Shown here piece after piece: positions 1-7,932 of a DNA stretch of 64,000 nt. This DNA is from Treponema berlinense (GTDB taxonomy: Bacteria > Spirochaetota > Spirochaetia > Treponematales > Treponemataceae). The notes under the pieces were generated by a model. It saw only the letters and a list, made by a program, of their open reading frames with translations, had not been told where the DNA came from and searched no databases. Each line of letters starts with the position of its first letter. Within the stretch, counting starts at the first letter, position 1. The translations under genes were made by a program, and so were the position numbers. The stretch spans positions 1-64,000 of the forward strand of contig NZ_FUXC01000012.1 of assembly GCF_900167025.1 (NCBI RefSeq), given 5' to 3'.

Positions 1-54
1 TAATTTCATAAGTCCTTTTCCCCAGGTCGATACCTACAAATCTCTTCTGTTCCA
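1..54 (-). mobile_element. IS110-family transposase, N-terminal fragment
   Basis: Reading on the minus strand from the ATG at 54-52, the first 18 codons give MEQKRFVGIDLGKRTYEI before the window edge. The pattern 'xVGIDLGKxTYE' with an early Asp in a first beta strand is how IS110-family DEDD (RuvC-like) transposases begin, and this Asp would be the first acidic active-site residue. These enzymes move a circular form of the element between short target cores, guided by an RNA from the element's own non-coding end. The rest of the gene lies outside the window, so family assignment rests on this short N-terminus plus the long structured leader next to it. Other RNase H-fold ATPases can start similarly, hence moderate confidence. 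Confidence 0.6.
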
Positions 55-310
55 TTTTTTACCCCTTATATGATAAAATGGAATCAGGAGTAAACGCTGG
101 TAGTGGTATACCGTGCTCCTATCCGAGGTCGTGGGGAATGCCCCCACGCCTCATTATGGCGTACGGCGGTCGGCTTTGATTAATCTTAAACCCGAAGTAA
201 GCGGCTGCCATTCACGCAGTGGCTTCTTCACCAGTAGTTAGAACCTTCCGCCGGCTCTCTGATTCCGTCAAACCAGAGTACCACTTTTTCCCAGCCTTTT
301 ATATCATGCC
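55..310 (-). ncRNA. Candidate IS110 bridge (guide) RNA / left-end leader
   Basis: About 250 bases upstream of the transposase ATG carry no gene but have strong secondary structure on the transposase strand. There is a 7-bp stem with a 5-base loop at 130-148 (CGTGGGG/CCCCACG). AGGAG (86-90) pairs with CTCCT (116-120) around a 25-base loop that contains a GGTATACC palindrome. GCAG/CTGC pairing occurs near 205-222. The DNA is clearly more GC-rich than its flanks. In the IS110 group the non-coding end upstream of the transposase encodes the bridge RNA whose internal loops pair with donor and target. The position, size and folded character fit that role. The exact element end and the loop-target pairings cannot be fixed from one partial copy. 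Confidence 0.5.
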
Positions 311-316
311 ATCTTA

Positions 317-355
317 AACATTGAAAAGCTAGAGAAATTCTAGTTTTTCAATGTT
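317..355. repeat. 17-18-bp hairpin beside the IS left end
   Basis: Positions 317-334 pair with 338-355 (AACATTGAAAAGCTAGA against TCTAGTTTTTCAATGTT) with one or two G-T wobbles and a loop of about 3-5 bases. It sits between the insertion-sequence leader and the first lipoprotein gene. It may be an old terminator or the structured target beside which the element inserted. A TATATG run follows directly, 7 bases before the ATG at 368. Confidence 0.7.
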
Positions 356-367
356 ATATGTCTTAAT

Positions 368-871
368 ATGAAAAAAATATATCTTATTTTTTTATTATGT
401 TTTACATTTTTTTGCTGTAAAACAAATTCTTCTGTATTAGATTTTCCTTCAAAAAATAATTCACAAATGGTATTTACAACTCCTTGCAAATACCAAAACA
501 AATTGATTCCCGATTTTTCTATCGACACAACATCTTTTCTTAATAATGAAGGTTTTTGCGCTCCAACTTCTATAAAAATTTCACTCTGCGTAAAAAATCT
601 TTCTAAACAGCAAATTCTTAATTTAGAAATTTCAATAGAAACGGATTCCGAAACAATAGTTCTATCTCAGAAAGAATTGCTTTATATCGAGCCCGTCAAA
701 AATGACATAATGGTAAGATTCGAATCATTTATTTCTCCAGAGCAAATGGCTCATCTTGTTTCAAAAGGGATTAAGTCCATAAACATTAAAAAATCCAAAA
801 ACGAAACTATTGCCGCATTCAATGGCAAAAAATTAAATAAAAAACTTTTATTTTTAAGCAAATACTTATGA
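368..871 (+). CDS. Putative lipoprotein, 167 aa, unknown function
   Basis: The protein starts MKKIYLIFLLCFTFFCC: a Lys-rich start, a hydrophobic core and Cys at 16-17, which fits a relaxed spirochaete lipobox and so an exported, lipid-anchored protein. The remaining 150 residues are polar, with no transmembrane segment and no family I recognise. Part of the middle (about 60-110) alternates beta-like stretches. Codon use and AT content match the next gene. Its stop overlaps the start of the following lipoprotein gene by four bases (ATGA), so the two are co-transcribed and probably work together at the cell envelope. No Shine-Dalgarno sequence is evident. Being next to an insertion-sequence end, the pair may be accessory DNA. 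Confidence 0.75.
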   Translation: MKKIYLIFLLCFTFFCCKTNSSVLDFPSKNNSQMVFTTPCKYQNKLIPDFSIDTTSFLNNEGFCAPTSIKISLCVKNLSKQQILNLEISIETDSETIVLSQKELLYIEPVKNDIMVRFESFISPEQMAHLVSKGIKSINIKKSKNETIAAFNGKKLNKKLLFLSKYL

Positions 872-1404
872 AAAAATTTATAAATCTCTCTATTTTATTT
901 ATCTTTCTTATTCTCGCCGTTTCCTGCAAAAAAGAAAATTTTTCAAAAAAGGATTTTGCTGGTTATTGGGAAAATTTTTCCATTTTAAAATCTGATTTAT
1001 TGAGAGAACCAGAAAATCCAAAAACTTTATTTGCCAGTGTTTATACAGAAAGCAAAATGGTATTTAGTTTTACCGAAAACGGAACTTACAAAAAACAAAT
1101 ACAAAACAAAATTACAAAACTTGATCTTGACAAAGCAAAAGCTCCAGAAAATTTTTCCACAGAAAAGTTAAAATCTTTTGCGCAAAAAAATCAAACCGAT
1201 GGCGGAGATTTCTCCATAAAAAAGTCATTTTTGATTTTAGAGCCTTATTATCAAATTCAAAATGATGAAATTCAAGATTTTGAAAAAATAATTCCGATTA
1301 AATTAAGTTTTGAATTCTCTCAAGATAAAAAAGAACTAACTCTGACTTTTGCTGACAACCAAAAAATTATATTAAAAAAAATAGAAAGCAATAATTTAAA
1401 CTAA
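868..1404 (+). CDS. Putative lipoprotein, 178 aa, unknown function
   Basis: The start MKKFINLSILFIFLILAVSCKKE is a clear lipoprotein signal peptide with the modified Cys at residue 20 (AVSC box). The body contains 'FAGYWENF...' followed later by a beta-rich tail with 'FSFTENGTYKKQ' and 'ELTLTFADNQKIILKK'. This arrangement recalls small lipocalin-like or META-type lipoprotein domains that open with a 'GxW' motif, but I cannot assign a family. Translation is probably coupled to the upstream lipoprotein through the ATGA overlap. A strong bidirectional terminator follows immediately, so the operon ends here. Function is unknown; an envelope role is inferred only from the signal peptide. Confidence 0.75.
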   Translation: MKKFINLSILFIFLILAVSCKKENFSKKDFAGYWENFSILKSDLLREPENPKTLFASVYTESKMVFSFTENGTYKKQIQNKITKLDLDKAKAPENFSTEKLKSFAQKNQTDGGDFSIKKSFLILEPYYQIQNDEIQDFEKIIPIKLSFEFSQDKKELTLTFADNQKIILKKIESNNLN

Positions 1405-1409
1405 AAAAA

Positions 1410-1456
1410 GCATCCGTTTTTAAGCAAGATTTCTTAAAAACGGATGCTTTTATTTT
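1410..1456. terminator. Bidirectional intrinsic terminator
   Basis: A perfect 15-bp stem (1410-1424 with 1433-1447, GCATCCGTTTTTAAG) has an 8-base loop and is followed by TTTTATTTT on the plus strand and by a T run (from the AAAAAAA at 1403-1409) on the minus strand. It sits between convergent genes, the lipoprotein operon and hsp20, and can end both. Confidence 0.9.
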
Positions 1457-1476
1457 AACGCCTAGATTTTATATGC

Positions 1477-1908
1477 TTATGCCTTGGTTATTGCAATGTG
1501 TTTTGGCTGCGCAAGGGCTTTTCTTGGCATTGAAACTGTCAAAACACCGTCTTTTACGTTGGCTGTTAATTTTTCGCTGTCTACATCATCTGGGAGTGTA
1601 AAGCTTCTCTTAAATGATGAAACTGTGCGTTCACGAATGAGCCATTTTGTCTCGTCTTTTTTGTCTGATTTTTCTTCTTTTTTAACTTCGTCTTTAGAAG
1701 AAACTGTCAAAACATTCTGGTTCAATTCAATATCAACGTCTTTGTCTGTTTTTCCAGGCATATCCATTGTCAAAGTATAGTTTTCTTTGTTTTCCTTTAC
1801 GTCTACCTTTGGCATATGGAACATTTTTTTGTAACTAAATGCCGGCATTGTATAACCGTCATCTCCAAAATCATTAAACAAGTCATTAAAAAGTGCTAAA
1901 TCGTTCAT
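1477..1908 (-). CDS. hsp20: Small heat-shock protein, Hsp20/alpha-crystallin family
   Basis: This 143-residue protein has the alpha-crystallin domain layout. A short N-terminal arm is followed by 'MPKVDVKENKENYTLTMDMPGK' (about 33-54), then the beta-sheet core, the conserved 'GVLTVSMPR' near 122-130 and a C-terminal I-x-I motif (IAI) in the last residues, used for oligomer assembly. Such proteins are ATP-independent holdases that bind unfolding proteins in the cytoplasm. A GGAGG ribosome-binding site lies a few bases before the ATG. It is transcribed away from htpG, and the 518-bp gap between the two chaperone genes must hold both promoters, but I see no clear CIRCE element or HrcA site there. 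Length is normal for the family. Confidence 0.95.
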   Translation of the reverse strand: MNDLALFNDLFNDFGDDGYTMPAFSYKKMFHMPKVDVKENKENYTLTMDMPGKTDKDVDIELNQNVLTVSSKDEVKKEEKSDKKDETKWLIRERTVSSFKRSFTLPDDVDSEKLTANVKDGVLTVSMPRKALAQPKHIAITKA

Positions 1909-2188
1909 ACATTACCTCCAAAGTTTTGAAAACTTAGTTTTTTCTAGCTTTCATATATCTATCAGCAAAAAGTGTGCCAAGTTAAAAATCTTAAATAAAA
2001 AAACATTTTTTCAATCCGAGAACGAATTTTTTGCAAAAAATAAACTGTAAAAACCGCAAATTTTCGGTTTTGCATTTTTTTCCGGGCAAATTTTGGACAG
2101 GTTTCTGAACAAACTCATTTTTTTGAGCATTTTTGTCCGTTTTTTTGCAATTCTTTTAAAAATTCGGGTATTTTTGACACAGTTTTGT

Positions 2189-2349
2189 GTGCGCTTTTGC
2201 GCACGAACTGGTTTGTAGCCCGGCCTGGAACCCCGGAGTTGCCGGACGGCAATGAGCGCCTAGCGAAGGGTGGAAAGCCGGTTTTGACTCTTATTCTTTT
2301 TTTTAACCGAGTTTCTTTTTTGTTTCGGAAAATGTGCTCCTAAAATTTT
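2189..2349 (+). repeat. GC-rich dispersed intergenic repeat, copy A
   Basis: In otherwise very AT-rich DNA, a hairpin (GTGCGC-TTTT-GCGCAC, 2189-2204) leads into a GC-rich block to 2287 and then, after a T-rich spacer, a tail AATGTGCTCCTAAAA (2331-2345). The block at 9445-9543 is nearly identical on the opposite strand over about 85 bases, including the hairpin. More diverged relatives occur at 19532, 20518, 44301, 46867, 55745 and 57611. This copy lies between hsp20 and htpG; the rest of that 518-bp gap is AT-rich and shows no gene. Confidence 0.85.
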
Positions 2350-2426
2350 TATTTTTTTTCTATGCTTATGCGTTTTTTTTTATTATCTTTAAAGTGAAAA
2401 ACTTTTAAATTTTGGGAGATAGATAA

Positions 2427-4394
2427 ATGGCAAAGTATCAGTTTCAGACAGAAGTTAATCAGCTTCTTAAATTGATAATTCATTCGATGTATTCAAACAA
2501 GGATATTTTCCTTCGAGAAATTGTTTCTAATGCTTCCGACGCTTTGGACAAATTGAACTACCTTATGGTTTCGGAAGACGCTTACAAAAATTTAAAGACT
2601 GAACCGAGAATTGACATCAGTTTTAACGACGTTGCAAAAGTGCTCACTGTTCAGGATTCGGGAATCGGTATGAACGAGGAGGACTTGAACAACAACCTCG
2701 GAACAATCGCCCGCTCAGGAACCAAGGCTTTTATCGAAAAAATTTCAAACGACAAAAATGCCGGCGAATCTAATTTAATCGGTCAGTTTGGTGTTGGTTT
2801 TTATTCGGCTTTTATGGCTGCAAAAGAAATCAATGTTTATACACGAAAGGCCGCATCTGACAAAATTTACAAATGGTCGAGCGACGGCACAAATTCTTAC
2901 TCAATTGAAGAAATCAAGTCTGATTCTGACGAAGCAAAAAAATTTGGTTTTGACAAGCCGGAAACTCACGGTTCTGCAATCGAGATGGTTTTGAACGATG
3001 ACAGCAAAGATTATGCTTCTCGCTGGAAGATTGAAGAACTTATTAAGCGCTATTCTGACCACATTGCTTTCCCGATTTATTTGCACTACACACAGAACAA
3101 ATACGACGACAAAGGCAACGTTACTGGAAGCGAAAACAAAGTTGATCAGGTAAACACTGCATCTGCTCTTTGGAAACGTCCAAAATCTGAGCTTAAACCA
3201 GAAGATTACAACGCTTTCTACAAAACAATCAGCCACGACAGCCAGGATCCGCTTCATTATGTCCACACTCACGCCGAAGGAACTCAGGAATATACGACTT
3301 TGTTCTATGTTCCTCAGCAGGCTCCGTTCGATATGTATCAGGCAGATTACAAAAGCGGCGTAAAACTTTATGTTAAACGCGTATTTATTACGGACGACGA
3401 CCGCGAGCTTTTGCCGTCTTATCTGCGTTTTGTGAGAGGAATTATTGATTCGGAAGACTTGCCTTTGAACGTAAGCCGCGAAATTTTGCAGCAGAATAGA
3501 ATTTTGGACAATATTAAGTCGGCTTCTGTAAAAAAACTTTTGAGCGAATTTAAAAAACTCGGCGAAACAGCGGACAAAGCGCGCAAAGCAGAAAATCCTA
3601 CCGACGACGATAAAAAAGCGATTGAAAAATGGAATAAATTTGTAGAAAACTTCAATCGTCCAATGAAAGAAGGACTTTATTCTGACTACACAAACCGCGA
3701 CGAAATTGCAGAAATCGTAAGATTCAAGTCTACTGACGAAAGCGGAAACGGCGACGGAAAATGGACAAGCTTTAAGGATTATGTTTCGAGAATGAAGCCG
3801 GATCAAAAAGCAATCTACTATATTACAGGCAACAACGAAAAGAACCTTCGTGCAAGTCCTCTCCTCGAAGCATACAAAAACAAGGGCTTTGAAGTATTGA
3901 TTATGGCTGACGATATTGACGACATTGTAATTCCAAGCCTTATGAAATACAAAGACTTTGAACTCAAGGGCGTAAACCGCGCAGGTTCAGACGAAGAACT
4001 CGGAATCGACAAAGACGAAGCAAAGAAAAAGGAAGAAGCTTTTAAACCTGTTCAGGAAAAAATAAAAAAAGCACTTGGAGAGCGTGTAAAAGATGTAGTT
4101 CTTTCAAAAAGATTGAGCGATAGTCCGTCTTGTATCGTTGTTGACGAACACGATCCTGGAATCCAGATGGAACGAATGATGCGCGCCATGGGTCAGGCAG
4201 CTCCAGAAGTAAAACCAATTCTCGAAGTAAACGCAGACCACGCAATCGTAAAAACGCTTGAAAACTCAACCGACGAAGGTTATATTTCTGACGTTTCGGA
4301 AGTTCTTCTCGACCAGGCACTCCTCGTAAGCGGAGCCGAACTTTCAAGCCCGACAGACTTTATAAAATCTATGAACAAGTTGATTGTAAAATAG
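2427..4394 (+). CDS. htpG: Chaperone protein HtpG (Hsp90)
   Basis: The 655-residue protein matches bacterial Hsp90 throughout. The N-terminal GHKL ATPase domain shows the family signature 'YSNKDIFLREIVSNASDALDKL' near residues 22-43 and ATP-lid motifs 'DSGIGM' (about 77-82) and 'GQFGVGFYSAF' (about 119-129). The middle domain carries 'RGIIDSEDLPLNVSRE' with the catalytic-loop Arg. The C-terminal dimerisation domain follows, without a eukaryotic MEEVD tail. It is a cytoplasmic ATP-driven folding chaperone. It is slightly longer than the E. coli protein. GGGAG about ten bases before the ATG supports this start. It is monocistronic, bounded by repeat copy A upstream and a strong terminator downstream, and is paired head-to-head with hsp20. 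Confidence 0.98.
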   Translation: MAKYQFQTEVNQLLKLIIHSMYSNKDIFLREIVSNASDALDKLNYLMVSEDAYKNLKTEPRIDISFNDVAKVLTVQDSGIGMNEEDLNNNLGTIARSGTKAFIEKISNDKNAGESNLIGQFGVGFYSAFMAAKEINVYTRKAASDKIYKWSSDGTNSYSIEEIKSDSDEAKKFGFDKPETHGSAIEMVLNDDSKDYASRWKIEELIKRYSDHIAFPIYLHYTQNKYDDKGNVTGSENKVDQVNTASALWKRPKSELKPEDYNAFYKTISHDSQDPLHYVHTHAEGTQEYTTLFYVPQQAPFDMYQADYKSGVKLYVKRVFITDDDRELLPSYLRFVRGIIDSEDLPLNVSREILQQNRILDNIKSASVKKLLSEFKKLGETADKARKAENPTDDDKKAIEKWNKFVENFNRPMKEGLYSDYTNRDEIAEIVRFKSTDESGNGDGKWTSFKDYVSRMKPDQKAIYYITGNNEKNLRASPLLEAYKNKGFEVLIMADDIDDIVIPSLMKYKDFELKGVNRAGSDEELGIDKDEAKKKEEAFKPVQEKIKKALGERVKDVVLSKRLSDSPSCIVVDEHDPGIQMERMMRAMGQAAPEVKPILEVNADHAIVKTLENSTDEGYISDVSEVLLDQALLVSGAELSSPTDFIKSMNKLIVK

Positions 4395-4418
4395 AAAAAC
4401 CGCTTTTAGCGCAATGTC

Positions 4419-4465
4419 CCCGCTGTACGGAAAATGTTCTGTTCAGCGGGGATTTTTTTTTTACT
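4419..4465 (+). terminator. Intrinsic terminator of htpG
   Basis: CCCCGCTG (4419-4426) pairs with CAGCGGGG (4445-4452). The stem can extend inward with mismatches, and it is followed by ATTTTTTTTTT. Confidence 0.92.
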
Positions 4466-4515
4466 TTTAAAAATATTTTTCAGTTTCTCAATTTCCAACA
4501 AAACCGCTTTTGTTC

Positions 4516-4528
4516 TATAATAATTTTA
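4516..4528 (+). promoter_or_regulatory. -10 box abutting a start codon (leaderless type)
   Basis: TATAAT at 4516-4521 is followed by six bases (AATTTT) and then the ATG at 4528. No ribosome-binding site fits, so transcription would begin at or beside the A of the ATG. Confidence 0.55.
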
Positions 4529-5454
4529 TGATTATATTTGCTTCTGGACGGACGGATATTCCCGCTTTTTATTCTGAATGGTTTATAAATCGTATCCGTG
4601 CCGGGTTTGTCGATGTACGTAATCCTTATGTTCCGCAAAAAGTCACACGTTACAGACTTGAACCAAAAATCGTTGACTGCCTTGTTTTCTGCACAAAAAA
4701 TCCAAAACCGCTTATTCCTTATCTGGACGAACTCAAAAATTTTGGAACTTATTTTTTTGTCACAATCACTCCGTATGGAAAAGAAATCGAACCCAATGTT
4801 CCCGAAAAACAAACCGTAATCGAAACTTTTGCTGAACTTTCTCAAAAACTTGGAAAAGAAAAAGTCTGCTGGAGATATGATCCGATTTTTGTTGATTCAA
4901 CTTACACAGTGGCAACTCATATCCGCGAATTCAAAAAAATGTGTGAAAAACTTTCTCCTTATACCGACCGTTGCGTAATCAGTTTTGTCGACTTATATTC
5001 AAAAACAATTAAAAAATTTCCAGAATTAAAAGAAGTAAACGAAAACGATCAAAAATTTTTAGCTGGAAGTTTTGCAAGAATTGCTGGAGAATACGGAATA
5101 AAAATTGAATCTTGCGCAGAAAAACTCGATTTATCTGACTATGGCGTTCAAAAAGGCGAATGTATTTCAAAAGAACTTATCGAAAGAATAACTAACGTTC
5201 GTTTGTCCAAAAATGTGCATCAAATCCTACGAAAACATTGTTCCTGTCTTCCAACACGCGACATTGGATATTACAATTCCTGTCCAAACCTTTGCAAATA
5301 CTGTTACACAAATTATGATGAAAAAACCGTTCAAAAAAATTTTTTACAGCACGACAAAAACTCATCTTTTTTAATTGGAAATTCCCGTCCAAACGACATT
5401 ATTCAACAAGCAAAACAGGAAACTTTTAAGGATTCGCAGCTTTTTATGTTTTAG
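4528..5454 (+). CDS. DUF1848 family protein with C-terminal CX3CX2C cluster
   Basis: The 308-residue protein begins MIIFASGRTDIPAFYSEWF, the typical opening of DUF1848 proteins. I chose this ATG over an in-frame TTG at 4510 because homologues start here and the -10 box lies just upstream. Body motifs include 'FCTKNPKPL', 'YFFVTITPYG', 'CWRYDPIF' and 'RCVISFVD', a repeating beta-alpha pattern consistent with a TIM-barrel-like fold. Near the end, Cys252, Cys256 and Cys259 (CPNLCKYCY) form a CX3CX2C motif as in radical-SAM iron-sulfur sites, preceded by Cys at about 241 and 243. The biochemical function is unknown. It stands alone, converging on the trk operon. A 16-base palindrome-related repeat (5191-5206) lies inside the coding region. 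Confidence 0.88.
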   Translation: MIIFASGRTDIPAFYSEWFINRIRAGFVDVRNPYVPQKVTRYRLEPKIVDCLVFCTKNPKPLIPYLDELKNFGTYFFVTITPYGKEIEPNVPEKQTVIETFAELSQKLGKEKVCWRYDPIFVDSTYTVATHIREFKKMCEKLSPYTDRCVISFVDLYSKTIKKFPELKEVNENDQKFLAGSFARIAGEYGIKIESCAEKLDLSDYGVQKGECISKELIERITNVRLSKNVHQILRKHCSCLPTRDIGYYNSCPNLCKYCYTNYDEKTVQKNFLQHDKNSSFLIGNSRPNDIIQQAKQETFKDSQLFMF

Positions 5455-5516
5455 TTTTCGAGCGAACACAAACAGTTAGTCGAGCATTTTTTTTCAATTT
5501 TAACAAAAATTACAAA

Positions 5517-6491
5517 CTACCGTTCGTTTGGCATATTCCGTCTGCCTTTTTCTCTTCTCTTGCTCGCTTCAGAAATTGCAAGGCCTGCAATCGTCAAAAC
5601 CGCGCCAATGCTTCCCATCAAGGTAATTTTGTCGCCCAAAATTAAAAACGCAAAAACAATCGTTACAACTGGAGTCAAATAAAGAAAAACCGTAACCCTT
5701 ACAGTTCCAAGGTTTTTACAAACAAAATTCCAAACCGCAAAAGCAAAAGCGCTTGCTGCAATTCCTAAAAATCCAAAATTTAACCAGTTAAAAATATCCG
5801 ACCAGCGTTCAGCATTTGCCGCTGCAGAAAGATTTATATAAGTCATTGGAGAATTTTTTCCATTCAAAATTCCAAAAACCGCAATGGGAATCATACAAAC
5901 CAGTGCCCAGAAAAATTGCCGCCGGGTAGAACTTATCGGACTCAAATTAAATGAAGCGATTTTTGTAACGCTTAAAGAATAAAATGCCCAGCAAACCGCA
6001 GCCGCCAAGGCAAGAAAATCGCCTTTTGGGCTCAAATGAAATACGAGCGCGCCGTTAAAAGTAACAAACACAATTCCAGAAATCGCAAGCAAAAATCCGA
6101 CAACAAAAAGAAGGTTAATATTTTTTTCTTTCAAAAAAATCTGGGCAATAATCGCCGTAAACATTGGACAGATTGAAACAATAATGCAAACATTCGCCGG
6201 CAAAGTATAGTCAATCGCAATATTTTCCAAAAACTGATAAACAGAGACTCCGCTCGCTCCAGCCGCAAAAAACCATAATTCATCCTTTTTGCGAAGCAGT
6301 TTTATTCTCTCTGGCTTCATGAGCCAAAGCATTGTGTAAGCAGTTATAAAGCGGACTATAAGAATTTCAAACGCGCTAAAACTTCGCAGTAAATATTTTG
6401 TACTAACAAAAGTAATTCCCCAAATTAGAATTACAAACAACGCAAAAAAGTAATTAAGACCTTTGTTTTTTAAGAGAGATGAATTAAGCAT
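5517..6491 (-). CDS. EamA/DMT-family transporter
   Basis: The 324-residue protein has about ten hydrophobic segments in two EamA repeats. The first starts 'FFALFVILIWGITFVSTKYLL' and the second 'GDFLALAAAVCWAFYSLSVTKIA', the usual drug/metabolite transporter layout (often amino-acid, nucleobase or sugar efflux). It is an inner-membrane permease; the substrate cannot be read from sequence. The ATG lies one base after the trkH stop codon, so it is the third gene of the trkA-trkH operon, though a functional link to potassium is only inferred. The last codons (MPNER) overlap a relative of the dispersed ACTAACGTTCG palindrome at 5517-5533, so its C-terminus may have been altered by that repeat. 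Confidence 0.92.
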   Translation of the reverse strand: MLNSSLLKNKGLNYFFALFVILIWGITFVSTKYLLRSFSAFEILIVRFITAYTMLWLMKPERIKLLRKKDELWFFAAGASGVSVYQFLENIAIDYTLPANVCIIVSICPMFTAIIAQIFLKEKNINLLFVVGFLLAISGIVFVTFNGALVFHLSPKGDFLALAAAVCWAFYSLSVTKIASFNLSPISSTRRQFFWALVCMIPIAVFGILNGKNSPMTYINLSAAANAERWSDIFNWLNFGFLGIAASAFAFAVWNFVCKNLGTVRVTVFLYLTPVVTIVFAFLILGDKITLMGSIGAVLTIAGLAISEASKRREKGRRNMPNER

Positions 6492-6492
6492 T

Positions 6493-7932
6493 TTAATTTT
6501 TCCAAAAATCTTTTGTAAAAAGAATTATCAAATTGTAAATTTCAAGACGACCGGCAATCATCATAAAACTAAAAATCCATTTTAAGAACGAAGGAATCCA
6601 GTTATATTCCATAAACGGACCAAAAGCAGGACCAATGTTTCCAAGCATCGAAAAACTTGCCGTAAACGACTCAAAAACAGAAAGTCCGCCAAGAGTTCCA
6701 GCAAAAGTCGAAATAAATGCAAGACAAAAATAAAGAAAGACAAAAGGCGCAATGTTTAAAACCAGGTCTTCGCGTCCTGGCGAACCATTTACACGAACAG
6801 AAAAAACTCCGTGAGGATGAATCATCTTAAGCATTTCGACGCGTGCTTTTTTTGCAAGAATTACCCAGCGAATAACTTTAATACCGCCGGAAGTTGAACC
6901 AGAACATCCGCCTATAAAAAACAAAATGAATATAAAAAACTGGCTTGCCGCTGGCCATTTCATAAAATCCGCAGTAGCAAAACCGGTCGTACTCATAATC
7001 GTTGCAACCTGAAACGAAGCGTACCTTAAGGCTTTTCCAAAACCGCCATAAAACTTAACAAGCGAAAAAGCCAGACATAAAACAACAATTCCAAAAATAC
7101 CGACATAAGCTTTGAATTCGCTGTTGTTTTTTAATTCGCTGAATTTTCCGGTAATCACGTAAAAATAAAGGCTAAAATTTACACCTGCCAGAAACATAAA
7201 AACTGTGCAGACAATTTCGGTAGAAAGAGAATTAAATCCTGCAATACTTGCATTTTTTGAACTAAACCCGCCTGTTCCCAAAGTCGAAAAAGAATGGCTT
7301 AGAGCGTCCACAAAATCCATTCCACAAAACATTAAAATTACAGTCTGAATAACCGTCAAAGCAAAATAAATTCCCCACAAAGCTTTTGCAGTATTTGCCA
7401 TTTTAGGAGTGATTTTTCCTTTTTCCGGACCAGTTGATTCAGCTTTTACAAGCGCAAAACCTCCAACGCCAAGCAAAGGCAAGACCGCAGTTGTAAGCGC
7501 AATTATTCCCATGCCGCCAAGCCAGTGCATTTCCATTCGCCACAAATTTACAGCGCGGGGCAAAATTTCAACATCTTTTAAAACCGTTGCTCCAGTCGTA
7601 GTAAAACCGCTTACGGATTCAAAAACCGCGCTCGAAAAATCGCTAATCCAACCGCCGGCAAAAAGCGGAATCGCGCCATAAAAACTTATCGCAACCCAGG
7701 CAAAGCTTACAAAAACAAAAATCGCTCTTGTTCCAAATTTTACGGGAACTTTTTTTCCGCCAAAATAAAAAGCAGAACCAAAAATCCACGCAACAACCAT
7801 TGGAATTAAAAACGGAAGAATCACTTCATATTCGCCAAAAGCAAGAGCCGTCCCAATCGGCAGCAAAAACGAAGTTCCGATTATCGAAAGAATAATTGCA
7901 AAAATTCTTACAAAAACAAAAACCGTCTGCAT
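6493..7932 (-). CDS. trkH: Potassium uptake protein TrkH/KtrB, membrane subunit
   Basis: The 479-residue integral membrane protein carries four M1-P-M2 pore repeats. The filter-like glycine loops are visible as 'SGFTTTGAT', 'STLGTGGFS', 'MSTTGFAT' and 'MLGNIGPAFG', each with the conserved Gly that lines the K+ filter. 'GGCSGSTSGGIKVIRW' before the last repeat is a TrkH hallmark. It forms the channel-like translocating subunit for K+, gated by the TrkA ring encoded immediately upstream; the trkA stop and this ATG are adjacent with no spacer. Length is normal for TrkH. Together the genes provide K+ uptake and osmotic or pH homeostasis. Confidence 0.95.
   Translation of the reverse strand: MQTVFVFVRIFAIILSIIGTSFLLPIGTALAFGEYEVILPFLIPMVVAWIFGSAFYFGGKKVPVKFGTRAIFVFVSFAWVAISFYGAIPLFAGGWISDFSSAVFESVSGFTTTGATVLKDVEILPRAVNLWRMEMHWLGGMGIIALTTAVLPLLGVGGFALVKAESTGPEKGKITPKMANTAKALWGIYFALTVIQTVILMFCGMDFVDALSHSFSTLGTGGFSSKNASIAGFNSLSTEIVCTVFMFLAGVNFSLYFYVITGKFSELKNNSEFKAYVGIFGIVVLCLAFSLVKFYGGFGKALRYASFQVATIMSTTGFATADFMKWPAASQFFIFILFFIGGCSGSTSGGIKVIRWVILAKKARVEMLKMIHPHGVFSVRVNGSPGREDLVLNIAPFVFLYFCLAFISTFAGTLGGLSVFESFTASFSMLGNIGPAFGPFMEYNWIPSFLKWIFSFMMIAGRLEIYNLIILFTKDFWKN

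Noticed and set aside
2901-3806. Long minus-strand open frame (301 aa) inside htpG
   Set aside because: Shadow of htpG; low-complexity Phe/Val/Arg composition, no start signals.
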